The notes below the pieces were generated by a model. That model saw nothing but the letters and a program-made list of their open reading frames with translations, did no database searches and was not told where the DNA came from. Positions 43,604 to 53,629 of a DNA stretch of 64,000 nt are shown piece by piece (within the stretch, counting starts at the first letter, position 1; each line of letters starts with the position of its first letter). The stretch comes from Zelonia costaricensis. Lineage: Eukaryota > Euglenozoa > Kinetoplastea > Trypanosomatida > Trypanosomatidae. A program made the translations under genes and the position numbers. The stretch covers positions 1 through 64,000 of the forward strand of contig JASAOO010003451.1 in the NCBI GenBank assembly GCA_030849075.1, read 5' to 3'.

Positions 43604-46600
43604 TCACTTTGCCTCGTCGATTTCCTTGCTGCGCTCGAAGATGGCGACGAAGCGGTTGTTCTTTTTTATGGCCTCCGTGACACCAACGCGCTGCTCGGTC
43701 AGCAGCTCGAGGTTCAGCGCCTTGCACACGCTGTTGCAGCGGTGGCGCTGAGCAAATTTCTGGATGCCGCGTGCACCGAAGTTGCCGACGCCGAGGCCCT
43801 GCCCGTCGTACGTGTGAACCTCGAGGTCGGTGAGGTCGCTACCGACGCCCTGCATATCGCACAGCAGCAGCCCGCCCTCACTCTTCTGCAGCGAGTAGTG
43901 CGACAGCGCCTCCACCGCCTCGAACACAAGCGTGCGCTCGCGGGTGGCCGCCGGTGTCTGGCGGGACTCGTTGGTGGGGTAGGCCTCCCCCATGTTGCCG
44001 TTGTACTTGGTGAAGCGGCCGACCAGCTTCGCCTCGACCGTGAACATGAGGCGCTGCGAGTCGCAGGTGCGGTAGGAGAAGAACCCGGTCCGCTTCGCCA
44101 GCAGTTCGGGCGACAGGTCGGCCCGGTCAATCGCGATGACGGCCCCGTCCAGCACGTTGACGCGCACGGCGTTGCCCTCGCGCTTCTCTTTGTTGAAATC
44201 CGCGGCGAAGAGCACAGACAACTTCTGCACCGTGACGCTGGTGAAGTAGTCCTTCTCCACAACGTCCTTGATGGTGCGGCGGTACATCTTGGCCACCATG
44301 ACGGACTCCTCGCCAAGCTCGGGGTCGACATCGGCTACCTCGAAGCAGACGCGCATGCCGCCCTGGCCAATGCCGCGGTCCGGGTTCGAGATGCGCACAA
44401 AAATGCGCCGCGCCGTCCAGGAGAGGGTGTCGATGTCGAGGTCGTACCGGGTGGCCGGGAAGAGATACGTCGTGTCGATCTTCTTCGCCGCAAGCCGCGA
44501 CTGCTCGGCCTGCGTAAGCGCTCGGCGGGACGGCACCCCCTTGCGCCCGGCAGCCCACGGACGAAGCATGAGATCGCCGGCAGGCTTCATGGGGTCCGGT
44601 GCCGGTGCCGCCGGCGTGGCCGAAGCGGCCTTGGTCGGCTCCTCGCGGGTGCGGTTGACGCTCGCCGCAGCGGAGGAGGCCGGGTCCGTGTAGCGGCGCG
44701 GCGTCGCAAAGGCAAGCCGCTCGTTCACGGCCATGGTGTGCTGCTGCACGTAGTTGACGTACTTCATGAGCTGACTCGACGAGATGTTGTACAGCTTCAG
44801 CCGCGGCGGAAGCGGCTCCATGCCGAGCACACCACACAGCTCGTTGCACTTGTGCGAGTGCACCCACGCGTCGATGCCCGCCTGCCCGCGGTTGATCGTC
44901 TCGAAGCCGCACCCGTTCGAGGTGTTGACCTGCGGGTGCATGAGGAGGCCGTACTTGCACTGGAAGTTGCACACCAGCATGTGATTGCCCGACTTGTGCA
45001 GCGTGAAGTGGGAGAAGGCGTCGACGACTTGGCGCAGCACGAGATCGTCGAAGCCGTAAGCGTCGCGCTTCATGCCGCCCGCCGCCGCCGGACGCTGCTG
45101 CGCGTCGCTGTGGAACTCCGGCTCGACAACGAACATGACGTCGCCAGAGTCCGCCGAGGTACGGGCGAAGAAGTTGGAATCGCGCATGTGCGCCTTTACA
45201 CTGTCCGGAATGTTCTCGCGCGCGACGCGGACCGCGTAGGCGGAGTAGAAGTCGAGCTCTCGCTCAAAGACGCCCTTCTTGCGGTACGACCGGAAGACCT
45301 GCCCGAGCGCGACGCAGACGCAGTAGGCGTCACCAATGTGGTAGTAGTCCGCGTCGAAGGTGTTCTCGCGCATGATGAAGCGCGCCCGCATCGGGACGCC
45401 GCGGCCGCCATCCAGTTCCTCCTCCACGGCGAAGCAGGCGTACTTGCCCTCCACCAACTCCGGCGACGACGGCGCGCAGACGGTGAGTCGCATGGGCACC
45501 TCCGACCACTTCGCGCTGCTCGGCATGAAAACGTACTTGGTCGCATCCACCGTCACCTTGGTAGATGGCAGCTCGACCGGCGCCGGCAGCGACGCGACCC
45601 CCGTCGAGGTCACGACGGAGCTCTCGGAGACGGCGTCGTAGATCGCGTCGCAGTTCGCGTCGAGCTCCTCGCCAGAGCCACCGATGCGGACGACGTGCCG
45701 CATTTGCCGGATGCTGCGCAGAAAGTCGGTGTAGTAATTGTCCTGGGCATCGAGCGGGTTGATGAAGACCGGCTTCTTGGGCTGCAGCCGGCCCTGGGCG
45801 TCGAAGATCGAGATGCCGAGGGCGCGGCAGGTGTCGCCGCAGCGGTGGGTATGCGCCCACGCCTGAATGGCCGCCTTGCCGCCGTCGCCCATGCGGAATC
45901 CCTCGCGCTCTGTGGTGTGAAACAGCGGGTCGAGCAGGTAGCCGTTGCTGCGGTAGAAGCCGTGGACGACCATGCGCTCGCGGCTCTTGACGTACGTGAA
46001 GTGCGATAACCCGTCGGCGATGTCGTGGTAGATCTCACGCACCCATGACGGGTCGCCAGGGGGGTACACGTGCCCGTTGTCCACCTCCGGCGACGCGAAG
46101 GACGCGTCGACAGAGGCGCAGGCAAGCGAGTTGGGCTCCATGAAGAACATCATCTCACGAGTGTCCTGGGTGCGGTACGAGAAGAAGCCCTTGCGCGACT
46201 CGCGAATCGCAGGGTCGTAGATGGACTCCATGTGGAGGCGCACCACCACCCGGTTCGTCAGCAGCGGGAGGTGGAACTTGACGTAGCCGGGGCGGGACTC
46301 GGAGGAGGTGTAGTCACGCGCAAACTCCTCGCAAAGGGTCTGAGCTTGGCCAAGGCTGAAGTAGTCCGCCTCAGCCACGTCGGCGATGTTGTGCCGGTAC
46401 ATCTTCGCGAACATCGGCGCCGCCTGCTTCACCGGGTCCAGCAGTTCCACAGCAAAGGTGGCGTAGTAGTCGTCCTGGGCGACGCCTCGGTTGTAGTGTA
46501 GCACCCGGATAGACACCGAGTGCGTCATCCAGCGCGACAGGCGGCGGTCGTACACGTACTTGACGCCCTTCACGATGACCGGCGGCGAGTCGCCGACCCG

Positions 46601-47017
46601 GTGGGTGAGCATGTAGCGGGTCACGGCGGCCGGCGGTGGCATTCTCTTCTGCGCTGCTGCGACAGACTCCTTCGCGGAGGCGATGTCGTCGCCGGCGTAG
46701 TTGGCGTCGCTGCCCGGCTCCCACAGCAGCGATGTCGCATCATTCCGCACGTGGTCCTGATCGATATCGGTGTAGATCTGCGGGCGGCTCAGTGAGCTGG
46801 AGTTGGCGCGGTTGCGGGACGGGCTCGCCGCGGAGGTCACCGTCTCCGTATCCGCCTTGCTCTGCGTCTCGGTGATGTGCATCGTCATCGTGTTCGCGTT
46901 GGAGGTGCTGGGGTTGAGCTTTGCCTTCGCCTTTGCCTTATCGTTGCTCGTCTCCTTCTCCGCCCGGTCCTTGCGCGGCGGCGACCGCGGCTCCTTGTCC
47001 ATCACCGTCTTGCCCAT
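43604..47017 (-). CDS. Triple alpha-kinase-domain protein with two pseudokinase modules
   Basis: A 1,137-residue protein made of three alpha-kinase modules after a 130-residue disordered head. Module 1 (about 150-405) keeps Lys205, Glu294, Asp363 (LLDP) and the zinc set His339, His391, Cys393, Cys397, but VHGFYRS replaces the catalytic DLQG and the Gly loop reads REGFRMGDGG. Module 2 (about 493-735) has Arg546 for Lys, Asn684 for the catalytic Asp (CNFQC), His694 for the second Asp and no Gly loop (GCGFETINRG), yet keeps the zinc ligands His670, His722, Cys724 and Cys728. Module 3 (about 846-1105) is intact: Lys910, Glu995, Asp1054/Gln1056, Asp1064, GQGLGVGNFG and H-x-C-x3-C at 1092-1098. Linkers are Ala/Pro/Ser-rich. 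Probably one active kinase joined to two regulatory or scaffold pseudokinases. Substrate unknown. Confidence 0.93.
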   Translation of the reverse strand: MGKTVMDKEPRSPPRKDRAEKETSNDKAKAKAKLNPSTSNANTMTMHITETQSKADTETVTSAASPSRNRANSSSLSRPQIYTDIDQDHVRNDATSLLWEPGSDANYAGDDIASAKESVAAAQKRMPPPAAVTRYMLTHRVGDSPPVIVKGVKYVYDRRLSRWMTHSVSIRVLHYNRGVAQDDYYATFAVELLDPVKQAAPMFAKMYRHNIADVAEADYFSLGQAQTLCEEFARDYTSSESRPGYVKFHLPLLTNRVVVRLHMESIYDPAIRESRKGFFSYRTQDTREMMFFMEPNSLACASVDASFASPEVDNGHVYPPGDPSWVREIYHDIADGLSHFTYVKSRERMVVHGFYRSNGYLLDPLFHTTEREGFRMGDGGKAAIQAWAHTHRCGDTCRALGISIFDAQGRLQPKKPVFINPLDAQDNYYTDFLRSIRQMRHVVRIGGSGEELDANCDAIYDAVSESSVVTSTGVASLPAPVELPSTKVTVDATKYVFMPSSAKWSEVPMRLTVCAPSSPELVEGKYACFAVEEELDGGRGVPMRARFIMRENTFDADYYHIGDAYCVCVALGQVFRSYRKKGVFERELDFYSAYAVRVARENIPDSVKAHMRDSNFFARTSADSGDVMFVVEPEFHSDAQQRPAAAGGMKRDAYGFDDLVLRQVVDAFSHFTLHKSGNHMLVCNFQCKYGLLMHPQVNTSNGCGFETINRGQAGIDAWVHSHKCNELCGVLGMEPLPPRLKLYNISSSQLMKYVNYVQQHTMAVNERLAFATPRRYTDPASSAAASVNRTREEPTKAASATPAAPAPDPMKPAGDLMLRPWAAGRKGVPSRRALTQAEQSRLAAKKIDTTYLFPATRYDLDIDTLSWTARRIFVRISNPDRGIGQGGMRVCFEVADVDPELGEESVMVAKMYRRTIKDVVEKDYFTSVTVQKLSVLFAADFNKEKREGNAVRVNVLDGAVIAIDRADLSPELLAKRTGFFSYRTCDSQRLMFTVEAKLVGRFTKYNGNMGEAYPTNESRQTPAATRERTLVFEAVEALSHYSLQKSEGGLLLCDMQGVGSDLTDLEVHTYDGQGLGVGNFGARGIQKFAQRHRCNSVCKALNLELLTEQRVGVTEAIKKNNRFVAIFERSKEIDEAK

Positions 47018-47046
47018 AGTGGCCGCACAAGATGCTTGTCACACCC

Positions 47047-47110
47047 CTTCGATAGAAAAACCAAGTGGGGAAGAAAAAGACAAGAAAACAAAGACGAGAA
47101 GGTCAAAGGC
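47047..47110 (-). promoter_or_regulatory. Putative trans-splice acceptor of the triple alpha-kinase gene
   Basis: A T/C-rich stretch on the minus strand (about 47110 to 47053) is followed by CGAAG, with AG at 47048-47047, 30 bases before the ATG. Confidence 0.5.
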
Positions 47111-50100
47111 ACAGAGAAGAAAAGGAAAAAAGAAGGCAGAGACGCAAGTGCAGTCCCACACTCCGCTCTTTGCTGTTGGAGGTTGTGGCGAGCAAAGAAG
47201 GAGAAAAAAGGGGCGGGAGGATGGGAGATGAATGGAAACCGAAGCAACAGCAAACGAAAAAATGAAGCACAATGCGGCGCAGACGACAGAACAAGACACA
47301 GGCAAAACAAACAAAAAAGAGGCCCAACAAGACAAGGAAAGATGACGGAAAAACGAAGAGGAGATAATGAGCGTTGGAGGCACCCTTGTTAAGCAGTGGT
47401 TGTGCGTTTTTTTCTTTGTTCAGTGTGTGAGTGTGTCTGCGTGTGGGGGGGGGGCGGGGACCTCTCTTGATGGGGTTGAGGGGGAGGGGGTAAGGAAGGA
47501 ATTGGATGCGTCCGAAACCGCACACACACACTCCACGAAACAACACAGGGAGAGGCAGCGATGACGTGCGCCTTCGCCGTGGGTGTCGGTGGAGGAAGGA
47601 AAAGCTTCCTTTTTTTTTTTTGCGGAGCACTGAGGCCGCTGAAAGGGTGAGAAAAAAAGAATGGCAAAATGAGGAGGGGATGGAGCCGGGTGATTGTCGA
47701 CGGGGCGTCGCGTACGTGTTGGGAGGGGGAGGGGAGGGGAGGTACAAGTTAACGCGTCGGCCGCAGCAGCACGCGCACACGCACATGCACACGCAGAAAG
47801 TAAACAGAAGAAGAGAGGGAAGCGAGGAAAACGGGAGAGAGACGGCGAGAGCACGGCCAGTGCCTCGGGGACACAGAGAGCGAGGTCGGAGCAATAGGCA
47901 GAGAGAGAAAGGAGAAGGGATGCGGCGAGGCTCTTGCGGCAGGGAAGAAAGCGAAAAAAAAGAAGCAGCGAGGCCGAACGTGAAAGTGACACACTCAAGA
48001 CAGTGGCGTCAAGGCAAAGTGCCCAGTTTAACCGTGTGTGTCTGGGGGGGGGGGGGCACGGAGCACGGAGACACGCGCGTGCACAAAGAAAAAAACGTGG
48101 AACAGCGCCGGCGCTGAGAAAGATCGGACAATGGGATCGTATCCGTGTGAGTGTAGAAAAGAGCGGACGTGAGAGCAGTAGCTTGGCGAGCGACAATCAG
48201 CTTCGACACGTACAAGTGCACAAGAGAGTACACGCCTCTCGTTGTGTATTCGTGTTTTTTTTTTTTCGCAGACGTCGGATCGCACACACGTGTGGTGGCA
48301 CTTCGCCGGCTTTTCCCCTGGGGCGCTTATACCGTCTTTGGGGTCCTCCGTCCGGAGACGATGCACGTGCGTCAGAGAGAGAAGACAAAAAAAGAAAGTG
48401 CGCGAGGGATGGTGTATGCGCCAGCGCGTTTTTCTTGCCGGAGCGCTGCCAACTGAAGATGTTCAGCAGATCCGAGAGGGCAAGGGGGGGGGGCTCGTAC
48501 AGAGAGAGGGGGAGCGGTGCCTAACGACAAATCGCGCAAGATATGAGCGAGTGGTGGGAATTGGGGGGGGAAGGAGAGACGGGCAGCGGAATCACCCGCA
48601 GGACTGTATGTGGTGCTTGAATGTGGCGGGGGAAGGGGGGGGGGGCTCGCTTCCTCCAACAACGCAAAAGTGGTACGGAGAGGAACGGTGGCAAGTGTTC
48701 GGATTGGCACCCGGTCAGTATGGCAAAGCACGCAGAAACCTGCTGATATGTTGAAACGGAGACAGAAAGAGAAGTAGGGCACACCGACGGAGTGAAGAGG
48801 CTGAAGGGTGGTGGGGTGACGGGGTCGGAAAAGAAGTGCTGAACGCCGGGGGTCGGAAAACAACAGCAAAGACGCGCACCGTAGTGCACAGCACACACAG
48901 TCAGCGAGCGGGAGGCTCCACGAACGCTGCGTACGAGAGGCTCGAGGCCGGTGGGGGGAGGGGGGGAAGGGATAGTGGCAAAGCAGAAGTGAGCGAGCAA
49001 GTGGAAACGTCGACGTAGCTCTCACAGACACGTGCGAGCAGCAGAAGAAGGGAAGTGAAAGGCGAGGTAGAGGATGTCCGCTGAGCTGCCGCGAGTGCGG
49101 GCCTTGGTAAGAGAGAAACAAAAGATGAGCAAAAGAGAGTTCGACTCGCCTAATGTGTTGGGGGTTTTTCGAGCTTTGTACTTGCTGTAGCGCCTGACTC
49201 GATTGTCGTCAACTTCACTCGATCAAACAGTAGTCGAGTGAGTGGGAGGGGGAAGGGGAAAAAAAGGCCGCGTTCGGCGGTACGAGTAGCGAATGAGATG
49301 AAAGCCCGAAGTCACCGAGAGACCGTGACGCTGATGCTCTTTGTTTCCGCTCTGCCTTGTCACACACAGCCGACACAGGTTCAGTTTCGTGGTGAAAAGA
49401 GTGGGAGATGGAAGTGGGGGGGAACAAAAAGCGGCTTAACGTAGGATGGGGAAAGTTTCGCCAGGCAGCGGGGCTGAGCGGCAGTGGAACCTGGCTTTCG
49501 CGCACTTTCTTTCGTACGAACTGGGCAGTAGACGTGCTAGCGCAAAAACAAACAAGAGCCGGAGTGAAAAGGAAAAAAAGCACGTGAAAGCTCGACGCGG
49601 TCAGATGACGGCGACGCGCGGCAGCACGCGAGACAGAGAGAGTGGCACGAGTGGAGAAGTACGAGAACGGGGGGGGAGGGACGTGGGGACGCGCACACTG
49701 CTACTGTATGGAACAACTAACACCGATCGAGAAGGGGGGAGAAGGGGCAGAGGAGCCGGAAGCGCAAAAGACGTCCACGAAGCTGGATCCGCGGCGAGGG
49801 TGACGGCGGGCGGCGGTGAACGGAGGCCGGGCAGTCAAGTTCGGTGGTGAGCAGAACGGATCCGCTGTCTCCGTGCTTCTCGCGGACTTCTGCTGCTTTG
49901 GACACGATTTCTTTTTTCTTGTAGGTGTGTGGCGCCGACGTGGTGACGGGAGTCAACGTGGAAAGAGTGAGAGAAGGGTGAATACGGTGAAGGGGGGAGA
50001 GGAGGACACGAGTGAGAGAGAGTGGTAGAGAGGAAAGGCAGGGCTCGCACACGATCGACCGAAAGGCAGGGCCGCGGGGCATTCGATTGCAGGCCCACTC

Positions 50101-52383
50101 GGCACGATGTCGTTGGTGTCCACGTCGACGGCTTCGCTGAACCTTCCGCTGCCAGCGGTGAGCCGTGTCTTCTATATGTTGCATTCAGAAGCCACGCGAA
50201 GAGCTGCTGTTGCGTTGCTGTGAAATGGGGCGAGCACAGACAACGTGGAAAGAGGCGCTGTGTGCTTGACGGAGTTGGAGAGCACCACGTTGCAGGGACG
50301 GCTGGGTCGAAAGCCCGACCAAGCGCTGTGTAGAAGTCATCTTCTTTTTCCATTTTTTTGTATGTTGCCTTGGTCTGTATCACTTGCTTTTTTTTTCTCC
50401 GGCTGGCACCATGCGGCGTGTATGTGTGTGTGTGGGTGGGTGGGTGAGTGGTTGGGTACATGCACGAAACGAAGCGGTGCCGATCCCACAAACGACGCAT
50501 CTCCTTGCTGCCTCAACGCGTGTCCACGTGTTTGGGTCCGTGTGTCTCTGCGGTGCCAGATTTAGGCGTCACGCTGCTGGGAGTGACCTACACGGGAGTA
50601 GAGCGGCGGCCGCAGCGACGACCGGGGTCACAAGAAACGCGTAGAAGGGTGCTCAAAAACACTTCCACGAACGACGCGCGCAAGCCCAGACACGAAGGTG
50701 CATCGAGAACGGCGTTGCAGTCTCTTTTGTTTTTTTGTTTTTGAGGGGAAGGTCGCCTCACGTATGCTCTCCCACGGCAAAAAAAAAAAAAGAGAAAGAG
50801 GCCACGCGACTGGAGACTGAACACGCGCGCGCACAAACGCACAGATATCAACACACACGAGAACCACACCACCACCCCAAAACAGAGAGCCGTGAATCAC
50901 TCACGCACGCACATATCTTTTCATTTAAAGCAGCGAGAAAGTAGAAGAGGAACAAAAGATGAGGAGGAATGGGTAGCGGACAAGCACCAAGTATGTACAG
51001 AACTCCTCCCCTTTTTGCGTCTGCTCATCGTGACGGCGCTGTCCGGGGCTTTTCTACTGGGTAAGCGGGCGACAGAGTGGCGCAAGTTCGTGTAGATTAT
51101 CGCACCCGCCGCAAAGGAGCCGTAGTGAGCGGGTTCTCACGCAGTGTGGGCGCGCAAGAGCAGGAGGAAGGCGAGCAGTGAAGAGGACGGGTACTGACGT
51201 CGACGAGCATGGGCATGTAGGGAGAGTGAGAAGGCCCCTAGAGCGGAGCGTCTGCACGTGCCGACACTGCTACGAAGAAGTTCACAGTAGTGTTGGACAC
51301 ACAGACACACCAGCAAACCCAGCCGCGCGCATCGCAAAAAGAAGAAAAAAGAATGTAAGAAAGAAAGCACAAGCATGTCGCAGCACGTTTCGGAAAAGAA
51401 ACGGAAATACGAAAATGAGCGTGAAAAAAGGGGGAAAGAAGAACACGATTCTCTAAAGGCAACAAACCAACGCGAAAGGAGGGCGACAGACGGAAAGAAC
51501 AGAAACATCGGTCAGAAAGAGCGGAGGCGCACACACAAACACACACATACACGCGTAGAGACACCCAGGCACACGACGCAGGTGTCTCAATGAAGGTCAA
51601 AGACGCGAAAGAAAAAAAACGAAGTACAAAAGCGAGAAGATCAAAAGACGCACAGAAATACAGAAACACGAGGTCGAGAGGGAGGAGAGATGGGGGGGCC
51701 GGGGGTTAGCGGCAGCGAGAGAGTGGGTCACAAGCACAGGTGCGTCCATAGCAATACATGCGTCTGCGCCAAACACAACAGAAACGACGCGCTTGGCGAG
51801 AGCGCACAGAGCTCCTCCCCGCTTGCGCAGGCGGAGGTGGCGCAGTTTCGAAAAACGCGAGCCTGCGTGACAGCCGACGCCCGCATCGCCGCCGCAACAC
51901 CCCACACGGTACCCGTGTGTCCGTCAGCGCCGCAACGCAGGTGCGAAAGTGAGCCGGGGCCCGTCTCGAGAGCGACAACATCAAAAAAAGAAATGAGAGC
52001 AGGGAGAGAACAGAAACGGGCACAGGCGCCTCCGCCAGGAAGAGAGAAAGGGAGTGCGTTCGCTTGTATGAGAGGGAAAGAGAAATCAAACAACAAGGAA
52101 AGGGGGAGGGAGGGGGGCGAGGTTGCACCTACCCCAGTCGAGGCAGTGAAGGCACTTTTTTTTTTGTAAAACAGCACGGAGAAACACGTTTTGTCCGTTA
52201 GATGGCCAAAGGCGGGGCGCGCGTGCACAACACACCCACCGCCACGTCCATGCGGGCATGCGTCCGCGCACCGCGCGCAGACGCCAAGGATGCGGCCTTG
52301 TGCATGCCTTCAACGCGCTCGGCAGGTCACAAAGCGGAGATCGCGGTACAGCTGTAGAGCGGCAGACACGGATGCAACGGAAA

Positions 52384-52428
52384 AACACACGCACACACAC
52401 ACACACATCCACACACACACACACAGGT
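52384..52428. repeat. CA microsatellite
   Basis: Nearly uninterrupted CA repeat with one short break, in the spacer downstream (in transcript order) of the third alpha-kinase gene. Confidence 0.85.
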
Positions 52429-53629
52429 ATCAAATGAAAGCCCGGCTAGGACGGATGCACGACTTCGCGAGAGGGAGGCATCACAGAGGAAAATGGGAAG
52501 AAACCTTGACTCCCGGCAGCGTCCATCAAACACATCTCGATGACAGGGAGGGGAGGGGGGGGGCAGCGCTGAAGTGCTTCAACAGAAACAACAACAAAAA
52601 AGACAGGGGAAAGGCGGAGGGGATGGGAAAGGTGGCGGTCTGGGGAGCACCCAGAGACAACAGTAGCGAAGTCAAGAGAGAGGAGGAGAGAGGGCCAAGC
52701 GGAAGGGCTTGTGCGCACGCAAGCACCCTCTCCCCCACTCAAAGCTGAATACCAGAGTCAACGCCGCGAGCAGTGAACCGGAGGGGGGAGAGTGGGTGAG
52801 GAGGAGTCGAACTCCATAGGAGGAGCTTCAAATGAATCGCCGATGCGACGGGGATGCAAAAGTGGGGACAAAGAGAACTTATGGCACCGAAGCGCACGGC
52901 GGGACACAACGCACGCAACAGAGATGGAAAAGCAGCACCAGCCAATAAAAACAAAGAAGAAAGAAGTGCTGATGCGCGCCTCTCGACGCGAAACTCGCAC
53001 ATCATCGCACGCGCAAAGGGAAAAAGACACACGGAAGAAAAACAAAACAAGAAGCGAAGTGTGAAGCTGTTTGCCCTTGCTCAGAACAGAGGGCGGACTC
53101 AAACACGCAACACTCAATACTTGTTAAAGGGGTGTGCAGAGATACGGAGAAGGTGGTAGACGGCATCGGTGGCTGCCCGACCAAGTGTAGGAACAACCCG
53201 TGCCATGCCGTGGCGCTTCACGGCAGCGCCCATACGACATTACGGAGTCGAGGCGGGCGAGGGGGGAGGGGGAATGCGCGCACGGGGTGAGGGAAGCAGC
53301 GCCGCAGCAGGAGAGGCTGAAAGTAGCACCTCTACCAGCCAACACACTCTAGATTCAGCTGGTAGTCGGCTACGCAGACGCACAGTGCTCGCAATGCTGC
53401 ACGCAAACGAATGCACGCACACACGCACACACAAACACACACCGGCGCACAAGACGCAAGCGTCGCTGGACGAAAGCGGGAATCAACGAAACGGTGGGGA
53501 AGAAGCACAGCAAAGCAAAAAGACTGAGATCCAGTATCAACCATTCTCAGCTCACCACAAAGGACAGCACACACACACACACACATACACACACCGAGAG
53601 AGACCACAAACGAAGAGCAGAGAAAGATC

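Larger units (their letters stand above)
47018..53629. other. 6.6-kb intergenic region between second and third alpha-kinase genes
   Basis: No complete gene with coding bias was found. It contains G runs near 47447-47455, 48043-48054 and 48642-48651, GT repeats at about 50420-50445, a long CA array at about 52384-52428, another at about 53566-53590, and purine-rich tracts. A coding-like patch without an ATG lies at about 50041-50165. Much of it may be a long 3' UTR of the third kinase gene. Confidence 0.5.

Noticed and set aside
43295..46009. 904-codon plus-strand frame opposite the triple alpha-kinase
   Set aside because: Shadow frame created by G/C-rich third positions of the opposite gene; no recognisable motif.
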